A stretch of DNA of 59,196 nt from Phreatobacter sp. (GCF_027532945.1 NZ_JAPZTZ010000026.1:1-59196), one strand, 5' to 3'. Counted from the stretch's first letter, positions 1 to 10,699 are shown. Program-made: numbers and translations. Notes: a model not told the origin generated them from the letters alone.

Positions 1-136
1 CCCACCCCTGACCCCTCCCCGCCGCAAGCGGGGGGAGGGGACCTACCCACGCTGTCGTCTTCACCGCACCGGATCGCGATCGGATGTCACGCCATTCCCC
101 TCCCACCGCTTGCGGCGGGGAGGGGTCAGGGGTGGG
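1..136. repeat. 41-bp inverted repeat flanking a 54-bp spacer
   Basis: Bases 1-41 and 96-136 are reverse complements of each other with one mismatch (A at 105). Each arm is a C-rich/G-rich tract around the small palindrome CCGCAAGCGG, so each arm can also fold by itself. The spacer 42-95 has no convincing ORF. The element lies downstream of the leftward prmB gene, so it could act as a 3' hairpin or be a member of a dispersed GC-rich palindromic repeat family. The left arm starts at the window edge and may extend beyond it. Confidence 0.75.
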
Positions 137-183
137 GGGAGTGCGGAGCCGCGCGTTCCGGTCGCTTGCGGCCGGTAGAGTCG

Positions 184-1119
184 TCAGTGTGACGTCGCCC
201 TTAGCCCCGCCAGGTCCTGCGCCGGCAGCCAGAACACCTCGCCCTCGCTCTCCTCCGAATCCAGCCAGAGGAAGGGCAGGTCGAACTCCTCCTCGAGGAT
301 GTCGCGGCCCGTGCCGATCTCGCAGAGCAGGCCGCCATCCGGCGTGAGGTGGTTACCCGCTTCGCGGAGGATGCGGCGGACGATGTCCAGCCCGTCGGCG
401 CCGCCGAGATGGGCCATGACAGGCTCGGCCTTGAACTCCGCCGGGAAGGCGTCGACCTCGCCCTGCGCCACATAGGGCGGGTTGGTGATGATGAGGTCGT
501 AGCGTCGGCCCTTGAGCGGCGCGAAGAGGTCGCCCTGGAAGAGGGTGACGCGCTCGCCCATCTCGTGGTCGGCGACATTGAGCTTCGCCACCTCCAGCGC
601 ATCGCCCGAGAGGTCCACCGCGTCCACCGCGGATTCGGGAAAGGCCATGGCGGCGAGGATGGCGAGACAGCCCGAGCCGGTGCACAGGTCGAGGACGCGC
701 TCCACCGCGAAGGGATCCGGCACGGGCCCCGCGCCGTCGCCGGCCAGCGCGCCGGTCATGATCATCTCGCCGAGATAGGAGCGCGGGATGATCACCCGCT
801 CGTCGACGCGGAAGGGCACGCCCTGGATATAGGCGCGTCCCAGCAGATAGGGCGCCGGCTTGCGGGTGGTGACGCGCGCCTCGATGAGGCCGAGGAGCCT
901 CTCGCGCTCGGGGCGCGTCAGCCGCGCCTCCAGCCAGGGCGCGAGGTCGTCGATGGGCAGTGACAGACCTTCGAGCAGGATGAAGGCAGCCTCGTCGAGC
1001 GCCGTCGTCGTGCCGTGGCCAAAAGCGATCTTCGCCGCGCCGAAGCGCGAGACGGCGTAGCGCAGGAGGTCGCGGACGGTGATGAGGTCGTCGGCGGGCG
1101 AGGCGGGCGTCGGGGCCAT
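184..1119 (-). CDS. prmB: ribosomal protein L3 N5-glutamine methyltransferase
   Basis: This 311-aa class I SAM-dependent methyltransferase belongs to the HemK/Prm family, which methylates the glutamine of GGQ-type sequences. The SAM motif DLCTGSGCLA is at residues 144-153 and the catalytic NPPYV motif at 213-217. The IPRSYLGE segment at 111-118 matches the PrmB branch, which acts on ribosomal protein L3, better than the PrmC branch, which acts on release factors. The N-terminal helical substrate-recognition domain (about 1-100) is present and the length is normal. The start is ATG at 1119. The gene diverges from the TPR gene across about 280 bases (1120-1400) in which I see no other gene. Assignment to PrmB rather than PrmC is from motif context. 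Confidence 0.9.
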   Translation of the reverse strand: MAPTPASPADDLITVRDLLRYAVSRFGAAKIAFGHGTTTALDEAAFILLEGLSLPIDDLAPWLEARLTRPERERLLGLIEARVTTRKPAPYLLGRAYIQGVPFRVDERVIIPRSYLGEMIMTGALAGDGAGPVPDPFAVERVLDLCTGSGCLAILAAMAFPESAVDAVDLSGDALEVAKLNVADHEMGERVTLFQGDLFAPLKGRRYDLIITNPPYVAQGEVDAFPAEFKAEPVMAHLGGADGLDIVRRILREAGNHLTPDGGLLCEIGTGRDILEEEFDLPFLWLDSEESEGEVFWLPAQDLAGLRATSH

Positions 1120-1400
1120 GGTGATCCGTCTGTGGTCCGAGGCAGCGGCCTCGCGAGGGGGTGCTAGCGGCTTCGTGCCCCTGGTTCAAGCATCGCGCCC
1201 GGCCGATCACAAGCGCGAGACCAGCCCCGTCGCCGCCGCAAAGGACGGGCAGGACGGCCACGGCCTCGCCCAAGTCCGGGGCGATGGTCGCCTTGCGGAT
1301 CACCGGTTTCGGAGGCATTCTGACCCCGGTCCGCAGGCCCGTCCGGCGCGCAATCCGATGCGGCGCCCCCCTTTCCCATCGGGACACGAGAGAGCGACGA

Positions 1401-3191
1401 GTGAATATTCTGACCCCGATTCGCGTCGTGGCGCTCGCCGCCGGCCTTGCTCTCGCCGCGGTGTCGTCGGCCTTCGCCCAGTCCCGCAGCCAGACGTTCG
1501 AGCCGCTCGGACCGACGCCGACCTTCCGTGACGCGCTGCGCGCCTCGGTCTATGGCAATGTGCTGGCCGCCCGCCTCGCCTCCAATGTGCGCGATACGGC
1601 GACCGCCTCGGTCTACTGGCGCGCAGCGCTCCGCCAGGATCCGCGCAACAACGAGATCCTCGAGCGCGCCTTCATCACGACGCTGGCCGATGGCAATGCC
1701 GACGAGGCCATGCCGCTCGCCGAGCGGCTGATCCAGGTCGATCGCGCCCATCGCCTCGCCCGCCTCGCGCTCGCCATGCGCGCCATCAAGGCGCGGCAGT
1801 TCCAGACGGCGCGCACGCACCTGACCGCCGCGCCGCGCGCCAATGCCGACCTCACCTCGGCGCTGCTCATCGCCTGGACCCATCTCGGCTCGGGCGAGCC
1901 GCAGGCCGGCGTTGCCGCCCTCGATCGCCTCACCGGTGCCGACTGGTATGCGCTGTTCAAGAACTTCCATGCCGGCCTCATCCTCGACGCCGCCGGCCGC
2001 AGGACGGAAGCCGGCCAGCGGCTGGAAGAGGCCTACAAGCTCGACCCGACCATCCTGCGGATCGTCGATGCCTATGGCCGCTGGGCCTCGCGCGCGCGCA
2101 ATGCCGATGAGGCGCGCCGCATCTTTGCGGCCTATGACAAGGTTATCCCGAGCCACCCGATCATCACCGACCTGCAGGAGAAGCTCGGCCAGCCCGGCGG
2201 CCTGCCGGTGCTGGTGCGCAACAGCCAGGCGGGTGCGGCGGAGGTCCTCTACGGGCTCGGCTCGGCCCTGTCGCGCCAGGGCGGCGAGGATCTCGCGCTG
2301 ATCTATCTCCAGCTCGCGCGCTATCTCGAACCGCAGCACGAGATGGCGATCCTGTCGCTCGCCGACCTCTACGAGTTCCTCAAGCTGCCGCGCCGGGCGA
2401 TCACCGCCTTCGACGACATGCCGGAGCGCTCGCCGCTCTACCGCAATGCCCAGATCCAGCGGGCGCTGAACCTCGAGCAGATCGACCGCACCGACGAGGC
2501 CCGCCAGGCCCTGTCCGAGCTGATCACCCGCAACCCGCAGGACCTCGAGGCCATCCAGGCTCTCGGCAATATCCAGCGGGCCCGCAAGCTCTTCGCCGAA
2601 GCCGCGGCGACCTATTCCAGGGCGCTGGCGCTGATCCCGACGCCGACGTCGCAGCACTGGATCTATTTCTACTTCCGCGGCATCGCCTATGAGCGCACCA
2701 AGAACTGGGACAAGGCCGAAGCGGACCTGAAGAAGGCGCTGGAGCTGATCCCCGAGAACAATGTCCGCGGCCGCGCCCAGGTGCTGAACTATCTCGGCTA
2801 TTCGTGGGTCGACCAGGGCGTGAACCTCGAACAGGGCCTCGACCTCGTGAAGAAGGCGGTCGAGCTCACGCCGGAGGACGGCTACATCGTCGACAGCCTC
2901 GGCTGGGCCTATTACCGCATGGGCCGCTACGAGGAGGCGGTGGTGGAGCTTGAGCGCGCCATCGAGCTGAAGCCCGAGGATCCCGTCATCAACGACCATC
3001 TGGGCGATGCCTACTGGAAGGTCGGCCGGCAGCTCGAGGCGCGGTTCCAGTGGAACCATGCCCGCGACCTCAAGCCGGAGCCCGACGATCTCGTGCGCAT
3101 CCTGGACAAGATCGCCAACGGCCTGCGCGAGATCCCGCAGGAAACGAGCCGCGCCTCCGGCGATGCCGCCCCTGCGCCCAAGCCGAACTGA
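1401..3191 (+). CDS. exported tetratricopeptide repeat protein
   Basis: The protein is 596 aa. I chose the GTG at 1401 because it is followed at once by a signal peptide (hydrophobic [18 protein letters not shown]) and preceded by a purine-rich GAGAGAG tract; the open frame upstream to 1161 has no such features. The rest is tandem TPR units, clearest at about residues 350-570 with the WA-Y-G-A-P pattern (for example [17 protein letters not shown] and [12 protein letters not shown]). It is therefore a periplasmic or outer-membrane protein-interaction scaffold. It ends 17 bp before ispE, as homologous TPR genes do in many alphaproteobacteria, so the two are probably cotranscribed. The partner is unknown. 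Confidence 0.85.
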   Translation: MNILTPIRVVALAAGLALAAVSSAFAQSRSQTFEPLGPTPTFRDALRASVYGNVLAARLASNVRDTATASVYWRAALRQDPRNNEILERAFITTLADGNADEAMPLAERLIQVDRAHRLARLALAMRAIKARQFQTARTHLTAAPRANADLTSALLIAWTHLGSGEPQAGVAALDRLTGADWYALFKNFHAGLILDAAGRRTEAGQRLEEAYKLDPTILRIVDAYGRWASRARNADEARRIFAAYDKVIPSHPIITDLQEKLGQPGGLPVLVRNSQAGAAEVLYGLGSALSRQGGEDLALIYLQLARYLEPQHEMAILSLADLYEFLKLPRRAITAFDDMPERSPLYRNAQIQRALNLEQIDRTDEARQALSELITRNPQDLEAIQALGNIQRARKLFAEAAATYSRALALIPTPTSQHWIYFYFRGIAYERTKNWDKAEADLKKALELIPENNVRGRAQVLNYLGYSWVDQGVNLEQGLDLVKKAVELTPEDGYIVDSLGWAYYRMGRYEEAVVELERAIELKPEDPVINDHLGDAYWKVGRQLEARFQWNHARDLKPEPDDLVRILDKIANGLREIPQETSRASGDAAPAPKPN

Positions 3192-3208
3192 CGGTTGCGG
3201 TCGCCGCC

Positions 3209-4093
3209 ATGGCTGAGGCCGCGAGCGTTGCGCGCGCGCCGGCGAAGGTGAACCTCACCCTCGTCGTCCGGCGGCGCCGCGAGGATGGCTATCACGACCT
3301 CGAAAGTCTCGTCGTCTTCGCGCGCTGCGGTGACGAATTGCGCTTTGCGCCGGGCGGCGAAGGGTTTCGCCTCGCCATGCGCGGGCGGACCGCCGCAGCA
3401 GCTGGCCCCGACAGCGACAATCTTGTGCTGCGCGCCGCCCGGGCTCTCGCCGCCACGGCACCCGTGCCCGGAGGCACTTTCACTCTCGTGAAGCGGCTGC
3501 CTGTGGCAGCCGGCCTTGGCGGCGGCTCGTCGGATGCGGCGGCCGCGCTCAGGCTGCTGGCGCGTGTGGGCGGTCTTGCCCCTGATGACGACAGGGTCCT
3601 CGCTGCGGCGCGCGCGACCGGCTCCGATGTCCCGGTCTGTCTCGATCCCCGGCCGCGATTCATGCGCGGCACCGGCCATGACCTGGGGCCACCCCTGTCG
3701 CTGCCGCGGCTGCCGGCGCTTCTGGTCAATCCGGGCGTGGCAGTCTCGACGCCGGCGGTGTTCCGCGCGCTCGGCCTTGCCGCCGGGACCGAACGCGAGG
3801 GAGACCCGGCGACGGTTCTTGAAGCCGGGCCCGCCGCGCCGCGCGCCGGCCTCCTGTCGCTCATCGCAGCCTCACGCAACGAGCTTGAAGCCCCCGCTGT
3901 GGCGCTGGCACCGGAGGTCGCCACCGCGCTCGCGGCGCTCCGGGCCGATCCCGGCTGCCTTTTTGCCCGAATGTCCGGGTCTGGAGCGACGGTGTTCGGG
4001 CTGTTCGACACCTGTCGTGCAGCGGCGCGCGCGGGGAAGGTGATCGCCGCGGCTCATCCGGGCTGGTGGGTGAAGCCGACCATGCTGGGGTGA
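3209..4093 (+). CDS. ispE: 4-diphosphocytidyl-2-C-methyl-D-erythritol kinase
   Basis: IspE phosphorylates 4-diphosphocytidyl-2-C-methyl-D-erythritol in the MEP isoprenoid pathway. The 294-aa protein has the GHMP-kinase layout: PAKVNLTL at residues 11-18, the glycine-rich ATP loop [14 protein letters not shown] at about 98-111, and the C-terminal [12 protein letters not shown] motif. The ATG at 3209 is used because it immediately precedes the conserved APAKVNL start; the open frame upstream to 3050 overlaps the TPR gene. A polyprenyl diphosphate synthase, which consumes MEP-derived units, lies 0.7 kb away on the other strand. Confidence 0.95.
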   Translation: MAEAASVARAPAKVNLTLVVRRRREDGYHDLESLVVFARCGDELRFAPGGEGFRLAMRGRTAAAAGPDSDNLVLRAARALAATAPVPGGTFTLVKRLPVAAGLGGGSSDAAAALRLLARVGGLAPDDDRVLAAARATGSDVPVCLDPRPRFMRGTGHDLGPPLSLPRLPALLVNPGVAVSTPAVFRALGLAAGTEREGDPATVLEAGPAAPRAGLLSLIAASRNELEAPAVALAPEVATALAALRADPGCLFARMSGSGATVFGLFDTCRAAARAGKVIAAAHPGWWVKPTMLG

Positions 4094-4119
4094 CGCGGAA
4101 CGGGCGGCTTGATGCAGCC

Positions 4120-4827
4120 TCAGCCGCCGCGATACCGCCGCCATCCTGCGGCCCGCAGATCGCAGGCCGGGCAAGTTCCGCAGCCATGGCCCCAGTCGTG
4201 CACATGCTCGCGGTCGCCGAGATAGCAGGAATGGCTCTCCTCGCGGATGAGCTCGACCAGCCCCTCGCCGCCGAGCCGCTCGGCCAGCCGCCAGGTCTCC
4301 GCCTTGTCGATGAACATCAGCGGCGTGTGGAGCACGAAGCGGCTCTCCATGCCGAGGTTGAGGGCCACCTGCAGCGCCTTGATCGTGTCGTCGCGGCAGT
4401 CCGGATAGCCGGAATAGTCGGTCTCGCACATGCCGGCGACGATGTGCTTGAGGCCGCGGCGATAGGCGAGCGCCGCCGCGAAGGTGAGGAAGACGAGGTT
4501 GCGGCCGGGCACGAAGGTGTTGGGCAGGCCCTGGTCGGTCATGGTGATCTCGACCGACCGGGTCAGGGCCGTATCGGAGACCTCGCCAAGGGCGCCAAGG
4601 CCCAGCGTGTGGTCGGGTCCGAGGCGGGCGGCCCAGTCGCCGTTCACCCGCCCGAGGCCGTCCCGCACGGTGGCGCGGCATTCCAGCTCGACGGCGTGGC
4701 GCTGGCCATAGTCGAAGCCGAGCGTCTCGACATGGCCGAAGCGGTCCAGCGCCCAGGCGAGGCAGGTGGCGGAATCCTGGCCGCCGGAGAACAGGACGAG
4801 GGCGCCGCTATCGTCCATCGTCGCCAC
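4120..4827 (-). CDS. queC: 7-cyano-7-deazaguanine synthase
   Basis: QueC converts 7-carboxy-7-deazaguanine to preQ0, the precursor of queuosine in tRNA, using ATP and ammonia. The 235-aa product has the PP-loop SGGQDS at residues 14-19, typical of N-type ATP pyrophosphatases. It has a C-terminal cysteine cluster (SHSC, then CGTC and PAC within the last 40 residues) that binds zinc. The length is normal. It converges with ispE and ends 26 bp after it. The polyprenyl synthase gene ends 4 bp before the queC start, so the two probably share a transcript. No other queuosine gene is in the window. Confidence 0.95.
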   Translation of the reverse strand: MATMDDSGALVLFSGGQDSATCLAWALDRFGHVETLGFDYGQRHAVELECRATVRDGLGRVNGDWAARLGPDHTLGLGALGEVSDTALTRSVEITMTDQGLPNTFVPGRNLVFLTFAAALAYRRGLKHIVAGMCETDYSGYPDCRDDTIKALQVALNLGMESRFVLHTPLMFIDKAETWRLAERLGGEGLVELIREESHSCYLGDREHVHDWGHGCGTCPACDLRAAGWRRYRGG

Positions 4828-4831
4828 GGGC

Positions 4832-5839
4832 TCAGTGGGCCCGGGCGATGCAGAAGTCGACGGCCTGGACGAGGGCGTCCTTCATGGCGCTGTCGGGGAA
4901 GAGGGCGAGGGCGTCCTTCGCCATCTCGCCGTAGTGACGGGCCCGCTCGATCGTGTCGGTGAGGGCGCCGTGGCGGGTCATGAAGCCGATGGCGGTCTCC
5001 AGGTCCCCATCCGAGATCGCGCCGTCGACCAGCACCTTCTTCCAGAAGGCGCGCTCCTGCTCGGAGCCGCGGCGGAAGGCGAGCACCACGGGCAGGGTGA
5101 TCTTGCCCTCGCGGAAATCGTCGCCGGTGTTCTTGCCGAGCTTCTGCGACTTGCCGCCATAGTCGAGCGCGTCGTCGACGAGCTGGAAGGCGATGCCGAG
5201 ATTCATGCCATAGGCGCGGGCGGCGGCCTGCTCGGCCTTGGGCCGCTCGGCGATGACCGGGCCGACCTCGCAGGCCGCGGCGAAGAGCTCGGCCGTCTTG
5301 CCGCGGATCACCGCGAGATATTCGTCTTCCGTGGTCGAGGTGTTCTTGGCGGCGGCGAGCTGCATCACCTCGCCCTCGGCGATGACGGCGGCGGCGGTCG
5401 ACAGGATGTCGAGGGCGCGGAGCGAGCCGACCTCCACCATCATCTTGAAGGCCTGGCCGAGCAGGAAGTCGCCGACCAGCACCGAGGCCTCATTGCCCCA
5501 GACCATGCGCGCCGCCGGCTTGCCGCGGCGCATGTCGCTCTCGTCGACGACGTCGTCATGGAGCAGCGTCGCCGTGTGCATGAACTCCACCGCCGCGGCG
5601 AGCTTCACATGGCCCTCGCCCTGGTAGCCGGCGAGGGCGGCGGTCGCGAGGGTCAGCATCGGCCGCAGGCGCTTGCCGCCGGAGGAGATGAGGTGGTTCG
5701 CCACCTCCGGGATCATGGTGACCTCGGAACCGGTGCGCGAAATGATCATCGCGTTCACCCGTTCCATGTCGGCCCTCGTGGCCCCGACCAATGCCTCGAT
5801 CGAGGCCCTGTCCTTCTCGAAGGGGACGACGACTGCCAC
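4832..5839 (-). CDS. all-trans polyprenyl (octaprenyl/decaprenyl) diphosphate synthase
   Basis: This trans-prenyltransferase (335 aa) extends farnesyl or geranylgeranyl diphosphate with isopentenyl diphosphate to make the ubiquinone side chain. The first aspartate-rich motif DDVVD is at residues 95-99 and the second, DDALD, at 222-226, with GGKRLRP at 54-60. I prefer the GTG at 5839 ([10 protein letters not shown]) because TGGAG sits about six bases upstream. The in-frame GTG at 5851 is the alternative. Chain length (C40 or C50, ispB/ddsA type) cannot be read from the sequence. It diverges from the DUF2007 gene. Confidence 0.92.
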   Translation of the reverse strand: MAVVVPFEKDRASIEALVGATRADMERVNAMIISRTGSEVTMIPEVANHLISSGGKRLRPMLTLATAALAGYQGEGHVKLAAAVEFMHTATLLHDDVVDESDMRRGKPAARMVWGNEASVLVGDFLLGQAFKMMVEVGSLRALDILSTAAAVIAEGEVMQLAAAKNTSTTEDEYLAVIRGKTAELFAAACEVGPVIAERPKAEQAAARAYGMNLGIAFQLVDDALDYGGKSQKLGKNTGDDFREGKITLPVVLAFRRGSEQERAFWKKVLVDGAISDGDLETAIGFMTRHGALTDTIERARHYGEMAKDALALFPDSAMKDALVQAVDFCIARAH

Positions 5840-6034
5840 GCCATGCTCCACGAAACCCGCCCGCGCGGGAGCGCGGGTCGCCGCCCCGGGATAGGGGCGA
5901 AATGATGGCGGGACAATAGGGCGGTGGCGTGGTCTTCTCAAGCCGCGGCCGGTCACGAAACGGCGCGCAGGGGTGGCGAGAGGTCGCGGTGGCGGCCAAT
6001 CGGCTGCGGCGGGCGGCGCCAGAGGAGGGACGGC

Positions 6035-6265
6035 TTGGAGGAGATCATCCGCACCGGCGATCCGGTCCTCGTCAGCGCCGTGGAGGCGCTGCTGACGGGC
6101 GAGGGGATCGGTTATTTCGTCGCCGACCGGCATGTTTCGGCGCTGGAGGCGCGGATTGCCGCCTTTCCCATGCGGATTCTCGTCGCCGGCGAGGACGCAC
6201 CACGGGCCCGCCGCGCCATCGTCGATGCCGGCTGGGGCGACACGCTGAGGGTCGGCCCGCCCTGA
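6035..6265 (+). CDS. DUF2007 domain protein (small)
   Basis: This 76-aa protein matches the DUF2007 (putative signal-transducing) family: an N-terminal GDPVLVSAVEALLTGEGI segment, then a beta strand, and an RILVAGEDAPRARRAI helix. The start is TTG at 6035. It was chosen because a strong GAGGAGG ribosome-binding site lies about six bases upstream (6022-6029) and the family begins here; the longer open frame from 5924 would overlap the promoter region of the divergent polyprenyl synthase. The biochemical role of DUF2007 is unknown. It is followed by the methyltransferase gene after 70 bp. Confidence 0.85.
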   Translation: MEEIIRTGDPVLVSAVEALLTGEGIGYFVADRHVSALEARIAAFPMRILVAGEDAPRARRAIVDAGWGDTLRVGPP

Positions 6266-6288
6266 CACCGGGGCTCATTCCTTCGGCT

Positions 6289-6302
6289 TGACGTGCACGT
6301 CA
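6289..6302. promoter_or_regulatory. perfect 14-bp palindrome, candidate operator
   Basis: TGACGTGCACGTCA is a perfect dyad in the short gap between the DUF2007 stop and the methyltransferase start. It overlaps a TTGACG hexamer that could serve as a -35 box, but I see no well-spaced -10 box. A second small palindrome, TATGCATA, spans 6335-6342 over the start codon. Binding by a dimeric regulator is an inference from symmetry alone. Confidence 0.4.
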
Positions 6303-6335
6303 CGTGTTCATCCCCGCTGTATTGTATGCAACACT

Positions 6336-7109
6336 ATGCATATGAGCGCACTCAGCGATCCGCTGCTGGACATCACGGCCGATACGGTGCTGGGCGGGCG
6401 CGTCCAGATCCACCAGCCGCGCGCCGGTCATCGCGCCGGCCACGACGCCGTGCTGCTCGCCGCTGCCGTTCCCGCCGTGCCGGGCGACCGGATCCTCGAT
6501 CTTGGCGCCGGCGTCGGCACCGCCGCCTTCTGCCTCGCGGCGCGGGTGCCGCAGTGCTTCCTGACGCTGGTCGAGATCGACCCTGAACTCGGCGCCCTCG
6601 CCGAGCGCAATGCCAGCGCCAACGGCTTCGGCAACCGCAGCCGCGTCGTGGTGATGGATGCGCTGTCCCGCGGCACCTCGCGGGAGAAGGCAGGTTTGTT
6701 GGTGGGCGAGATCGACCGCGTCATCACCAATCCGCCCTTTCACGATGCGCCGCGCCACCGCGTCTCACCGGGCACGCGCCGCCGCCTCGCCCATGCCGGC
6801 GGCGACGAGGTGCTGGCGGGCTTCCTGCGAACCGCCGTGGCGGTGCTGCGGCCGGGCGGGACGGTGACGCTGATCCACCGCGCCGACCGGCCGGAGGCAC
6901 TGCTGGCGGCGATGAAGGGCCGGTTCGGCGGCATCACCATCCGCCCGGTCCATCCCAAGCCCGAGGCCCCGGCGATCCGGCTGCTCGTCACCGGCACCAA
7001 GGGCTCGCGCGCGCCGGTATCGATCCTTCCCGGGCTGGTGCTGCAGGACTGCCTCGGCAAGCCGACGGCGGAGGCCGAGGCGGTGCTGCGGGGTGGGCGG
7101 GGGCTTTAG
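6336..7109 (+). CDS. tRNA1(Val) (adenine37-N6)-methyltransferase-like protein
   Basis: This class I SAM methyltransferase is 257 aa. It has DLGAGVGTAAF at about residues 55-65 and the NPPF amino-methyltransferase motif at 132-135. The N-terminal QPRAGHRAGHDAVLLAA pattern is that of the TrmN6/YfiC group, which methylates tRNA1(Val) A37 or other exocyclic amino groups. The start is ATG at 6336 or 6342; the open frame to 6288 runs through the palindrome. It converges with glyS (9 bp apart). The exact substrate is inferred from family membership. Confidence 0.85.
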   Translation: MHMSALSDPLLDITADTVLGGRVQIHQPRAGHRAGHDAVLLAAAVPAVPGDRILDLGAGVGTAAFCLAARVPQCFLTLVEIDPELGALAERNASANGFGNRSRVVVMDALSRGTSREKAGLLVGEIDRVITNPPFHDAPRHRVSPGTRRRLAHAGGDEVLAGFLRTAVAVLRPGGTVTLIHRADRPEALLAAMKGRFGGITIRPVHPKPEAPAIRLLVTGTKGSRAPVSILPGLVLQDCLGKPTAEAEAVLRGGRGL

Positions 7110-7118
7110 CCGCCTGCC

Positions 7119-9221
7119 TCAGCCCTCGATCTTCGAGAAATCGGCGACCGTCGCGGTGGCGGCGCGGAGCTGGCCGAGAATGCGCAGGCGGTTCTCGCGC
7201 AGCGCCGGGTCGTCAGCGTTCACCGTCACCTTGTCGAAGAAGGCATCGACCGCCGGGCGGAGCTCGGCGAGCGCCTTCATCGCCCCGGCATAGTCCTCGC
7301 GCGCCACCTGATCGCGGGCTTCGGCAGAGGCCAACTGGAGCTGCGAAAACAGCGCCTTCTCCTCGGGCAGGCCTTGTGTTTCGACGAGGGCGGCATCCGG
7401 CGCGCCGTCATGGGCGCGGCCGTCCTTCTTCTCCTCGATGCGCAGGATGTTGATGGCGCGCTTGGTGCCGGCGAGGAGGTTCTTCCCGTCCTCAGTGCCG
7501 AGGAGGGCAGCAAGCGCCTCGACGCGGCGGACCACCAGCAGCAGGTCGTCATTGCCCTCGCCGGAGGCCAGCACGGCATCGACGAGGTCGTGGCGCTGGC
7601 CCTGATCGCGCAGCAGGACCTTTAGACGGTCATGGAAGAAGGAGAGGAGGTCGGATGAGAAGCCGTCGATCTGACCGAGCGGGAACTTCAGGCCGTTGTC
7701 CGTCAGCAGGCGGATGACACCCAGGGCTGCGCGCCGGAGGGCGAACGGATCTTTTGAGCCAGTCGGCTTCTCGTCGATGCGCCAGAAGCCGGTGAGCACA
7801 TCCAGCTTGTCCGCCAGCGCCACGGCCACGGCGACCTTGTCGGTCGGCACGCGGTCGCTCGGCCCCTGCGGCTTGTAATGGTCCTCGATGGCGGCGGCGA
7901 CGCTGTCGTGCTCGCCCTGGAGGAGGGCGTATTTCCGCCCCATCAGGCCCTGCACCTCGGGGAATTCGCCGACGACCTCGGTCATGAGATCGGCCTTGGC
8001 GAGTTCCGCGGCGCGCTCGGCGAGGTCGGGATCGGCGCCGACCAGCGGCGCGATGTGGCGGGCGAGCGCCTTGATGCGGTCGACGCGCTCGCCTTGCGTG
8101 CCCAGCTTCTCGTGGAAGACGACGTTCAACGCGCGCAGCTTCGCCATGCGCTGGTCCAGCGGCTTGCCCTTGTCCTCGAAGTCGGGGAGGGCCTTCTGGT
8201 CGGTCTGCCAGAAATAGAGCGCGTCGGAGAGGCGGGCGCGGATGACGCGCTCGTTGCCGGCGATGATGGCCTTGCCGCCATCGCTCGCCTCGATATTGGC
8301 GGTGAGCACGAAGCGGTTGGCGAGGCGCCCCGTCTTCGGGTCACGCACCACGAAGCACTTCTGGTTGGCGCGGATCGTGGCGCGGATCACCTCGTCGGGA
8401 ATGGCGAGGTAGCTCTCCTCGAAGGCGCCCATGAGCACGACCGGCCATTCGACGAGGCCGGCGACCTCGTTCAGTAGCCCCTCGTCCTCGACCAGCTCGA
8501 AGCCTTGAGCGAAGCAGAGATTGCACGCGTCGGCGAGGATGCGGCGCTTGCGCTCCTCCGGGTCGGCAACGACGAAGGCCTTGTCGAGGCTCGTCAGGTA
8601 ATCGTCCATCCGACGGGCGCGGATGGTGGCGGGCGCCATGAAGCGGTGGCCGCGGGTCGTGTCGCCCGAGGCGATGCCGTCAACCGCGAAGGGCACCACC
8701 GCCGGCTCCTCGGTTTCGGGACCGAAGGTGCAGAGGATCGACTGGAGCGGGCGCACCCAGCGCAGCGACGAGGTCGAGGTGGAGGCGGCGCCCCAGCGCA
8801 TCGATTTCGGCCAGGGGAAGGACCGGATCACCTCGGGCACGATCTCGGCGATGACGTCGGGCGTCGGCCGGCCGGGCTTCTCGATGATGGCGATGTAGCT
8901 GTCGCCCTTCTTCGGGTCGGACTGGATGACGGCCTGGTCGATGGAGGCGAGACCGGCGCTCTTCAGGAAGCCCTGGATGGCGGCCTCGGGGGCGCCGACG
9001 CGCGGGCCCTTGCGCTCTTCCTTCACGTCCGGCGAGGCGGGCGGAAGGCCATGGACGGAGAGGGCGATGCGGCGCGGCGTGACGACGACGCGGGCGCCCT
9101 CGTAGAGGCAGCCCTTCGCCACCAGCGCGTCGGTGACGGCCTTCTTCAGATGCGCGGCGGCGTCCGCCTGCATGCGGGCCGGGATCTCTTCGGAGAGGAG
9201 TTCGAGGAGAAGGTCGGGCAT
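7119..9221 (-). CDS. glyS: glycine--tRNA ligase beta subunit
   Basis: This is the beta subunit (700 aa) of the bacterial alpha2beta2 glycyl-tRNA synthetase, which recognises tRNA(Gly). The N-terminus [18 protein letters not shown] is the family hallmark and sets the start at 9221; the frame upstream to 9269 is spurious. NQKCFVV and the C-terminal anticodon-binding/DALR-like helical region (about 580-700) are visible. It begins 1 bp after the DUF3828 gene and lies downstream of glyQ on the same transcript, so glyQ, the exported protein and glyS form one operon. Confidence 0.97.
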   Translation of the reverse strand: MPDLLLELLSEEIPARMQADAAAHLKKAVTDALVAKGCLYEGARVVVTPRRIALSVHGLPPASPDVKEERKGPRVGAPEAAIQGFLKSAGLASIDQAVIQSDPKKGDSYIAIIEKPGRPTPDVIAEIVPEVIRSFPWPKSMRWGAASTSTSSLRWVRPLQSILCTFGPETEEPAVVPFAVDGIASGDTTRGHRFMAPATIRARRMDDYLTSLDKAFVVADPEERKRRILADACNLCFAQGFELVEDEGLLNEVAGLVEWPVVLMGAFEESYLAIPDEVIRATIRANQKCFVVRDPKTGRLANRFVLTANIEASDGGKAIIAGNERVIRARLSDALYFWQTDQKALPDFEDKGKPLDQRMAKLRALNVVFHEKLGTQGERVDRIKALARHIAPLVGADPDLAERAAELAKADLMTEVVGEFPEVQGLMGRKYALLQGEHDSVAAAIEDHYKPQGPSDRVPTDKVAVAVALADKLDVLTGFWRIDEKPTGSKDPFALRRAALGVIRLLTDNGLKFPLGQIDGFSSDLLSFFHDRLKVLLRDQGQRHDLVDAVLASGEGNDDLLLVVRRVEALAALLGTEDGKNLLAGTKRAINILRIEEKKDGRAHDGAPDAALVETQGLPEEKALFSQLQLASAEARDQVAREDYAGAMKALAELRPAVDAFFDKVTVNADDPALRENRLRILGQLRAATATVADFSKIEG

Positions 9222-9222
9222 G

Positions 9223-9702
9223 TCAATCACGCATCTGCAGGAGCTGCGACAGGACCCAGGCCGGTTCATCGGAGCCGGCCACGTCGTCGATCAGCCAGCG
9301 GCCGTTCTCGAGGGCGAGGTCGAAGGTGATGGTGCGGGTCTCCGCCTCGGTCGCGAAGACCTTCACCGTCACCGCGACCTTGGCGCGCCGCTCGTCGCGG
9401 CTCACCACCCGGTAGACGTTGCGGGTGTGATAGTTGTCGTCACTGTCCTGGCAGCCGCAGGCGAAGCCGAAGTCGAGGCCCGGCATAACGTCGCCGCTGC
9501 GGCGGGAGCGGGCCTGCTGCTCGGTGTAGAGGCGGCGCAGCCGCGGGGTCAGGAAGGGATTGACCGAAGCCCGGCCGGGCTTGGCGTAGAACGCGCGCAG
9601 GGCGGCGACCGGATCGGCCGGCGGGGCAGCCTGCTGGGCGAGGGCGGGAGTCGCGGCGGCGAGCGCAGCGACCACGAGGGTGCGGCGGGTCAGGAGGGTC
9701 AT
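9223..9702 (-). CDS. exported DUF3828-like protein encoded between glyQ and glyS
   Basis: The 159-aa product starts at ATG 9702 with a signal peptide ([20 protein letters not shown]). It is followed by a small alpha+beta domain resembling DUF3828 ([18 protein letters not shown], then FACGCQD and [11 protein letters not shown] near the end). Its ATG overlaps the glyQ stop by 4 bp (ATGA), and its stop is 1 bp before glyS, so translation is probably coupled across all three genes. A periplasmic protein between cytosolic synthetase subunits is unlikely to be a subunit; it probably rides on the operon. Function unknown. Confidence 0.85.
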   Translation of the reverse strand: MTLLTRRTLVVAALAAATPALAQQAAPPADPVAALRAFYAKPGRASVNPFLTPRLRRLYTEQQARSRRSGDVMPGLDFGFACGCQDSDDNYHTRNVYRVVSRDERRAKVAVTVKVFATEAETRTITFDLALENGRWLIDDVAGSDEPAWVLSQLLQMRD

Positions 9703-10631
9703 GCTTGCGCTCCACCGGCTTCGGTCTTCAACCAGGCCGCGCCGCAGGCCTTGGCCAGTTCGCGGACGCGCAGGATGTAGCTCTGACGCTCGGTGACGGA
9801 GATGACGCCGCGGGCGTCCAGCAGGTTGAAGGCGTGGCCGGCCTTCAGGCACTGGTCATAGGCGGGCTGGACCATCAGGTGACGCTCGCCGCTCTCGCCC
9901 TTACCAAGCAGCGAGCGGCATTCGGCCTCGGCCTCGGCGAAGCGGCGGAACAGGGCGCTCGTGTCGGCATGTTCGAAATTGTAGCGGGAATATTCCTGCT
10001 CGGCCTGCAGGAAGACCTCGCGATAGGTGACCTTCTCGGCTCCGTCGCGGCCGTTGAAGTTCAGCTCCATGATGCTCTCGACGTTCTGCAGGTAGCAGGC
10101 GAGACGCTCGAGGCCGTAGGTCAGCTCGCCGGAAACCGGGGCGCATTCGATGCCGGCGACCTGCTGGAAGTAGGTGAACTGCGAGACCTCCATGCCATCG
10201 CACCAGCACTCCCAACCAAGACCCCAGGCGCCGAGCGTCGGGTTCTCCCAGTCGTCCTCGACGAAGCGGATGTCGTGCAGCTTCGGGTCGAGGCCGATCG
10301 CTTCCAGCGAGCCGAGATAGAGCTCCTGGAGGTTCGGCGGGTTCGGCTTCAGGATGACCTGAAACTGGTAGTAGTGCTGCAGCCGGTTGGGGTTCTCGCC
10401 GTAGCGGCCGTCCTTCGGCCGGCGCGAGGGCTGCACATAGGCGGCATTCCACGGCTTCGGCCCGAGCGAGCGCAGCATGGTGCCGGGATGGGACGTGCCG
10501 GCGCCGACCTCCATGTCGTAGGGCTGGAGGATGACGCAGCCCTTGTCCGCCCAGAACGTCTGGAGCGCCAGGATCAGGCCCTGGAACGAACGATCGGGCC
10601 GCATATGCGGCGGGAGGTCGGGTCGGGACAT
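9699..10631 (-). CDS. glyQ: glycine--tRNA ligase alpha subunit
   Basis: This is the catalytic class II alpha subunit (310 aa) of heterotetrameric glycyl-tRNA synthetase. Recognisable segments are [17 protein letters not shown] near the N-terminus, [13 protein letters not shown] at about 40-52, and [22 protein letters not shown], which carries the active site. The length is normal and the start is ATG at 10631. It is the first of three overlapping or abutting genes ending in glyS. A small membrane protein gene lies 68 bp upstream on the same strand. Confidence 0.97.
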   Translation of the reverse strand: MSRPDLPPHMRPDRSFQGLILALQTFWADKGCVILQPYDMEVGAGTSHPGTMLRSLGPKPWNAAYVQPSRRPKDGRYGENPNRLQHYYQFQVILKPNPPNLQELYLGSLEAIGLDPKLHDIRFVEDDWENPTLGAWGLGWECWCDGMEVSQFTYFQQVAGIECAPVSGELTYGLERLACYLQNVESIMELNFNGRDGAEKVTYREVFLQAEQEYSRYNFEHADTSALFRRFAEAEAECRSLLGKGESGERHLMVQPAYDQCLKAGHAFNLLDARGVISVTERQSYILRVRELAKACGAAWLKTEAGGAQA

Positions 10632-10699
10632 CGCGATGCGGCCTGTCGGGACGGTAAGCGTCGTCCCTTAAAGACCGGGTGCGAGGGGGTCAACCGCCG

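Noticed and set aside
1164-3059. 631-codon leftward frame opposite the TPR gene
   Set aside because: Shadow of the TPR protein; the plus strand has the signal peptide, the TPR pattern and operon context.
9699-9702. Possible fusion of glyQ with the exported protein by readthrough
   Set aside because: The 4-bp ATGA overlap is a normal stop/start junction and the downstream product has its own signal peptide.
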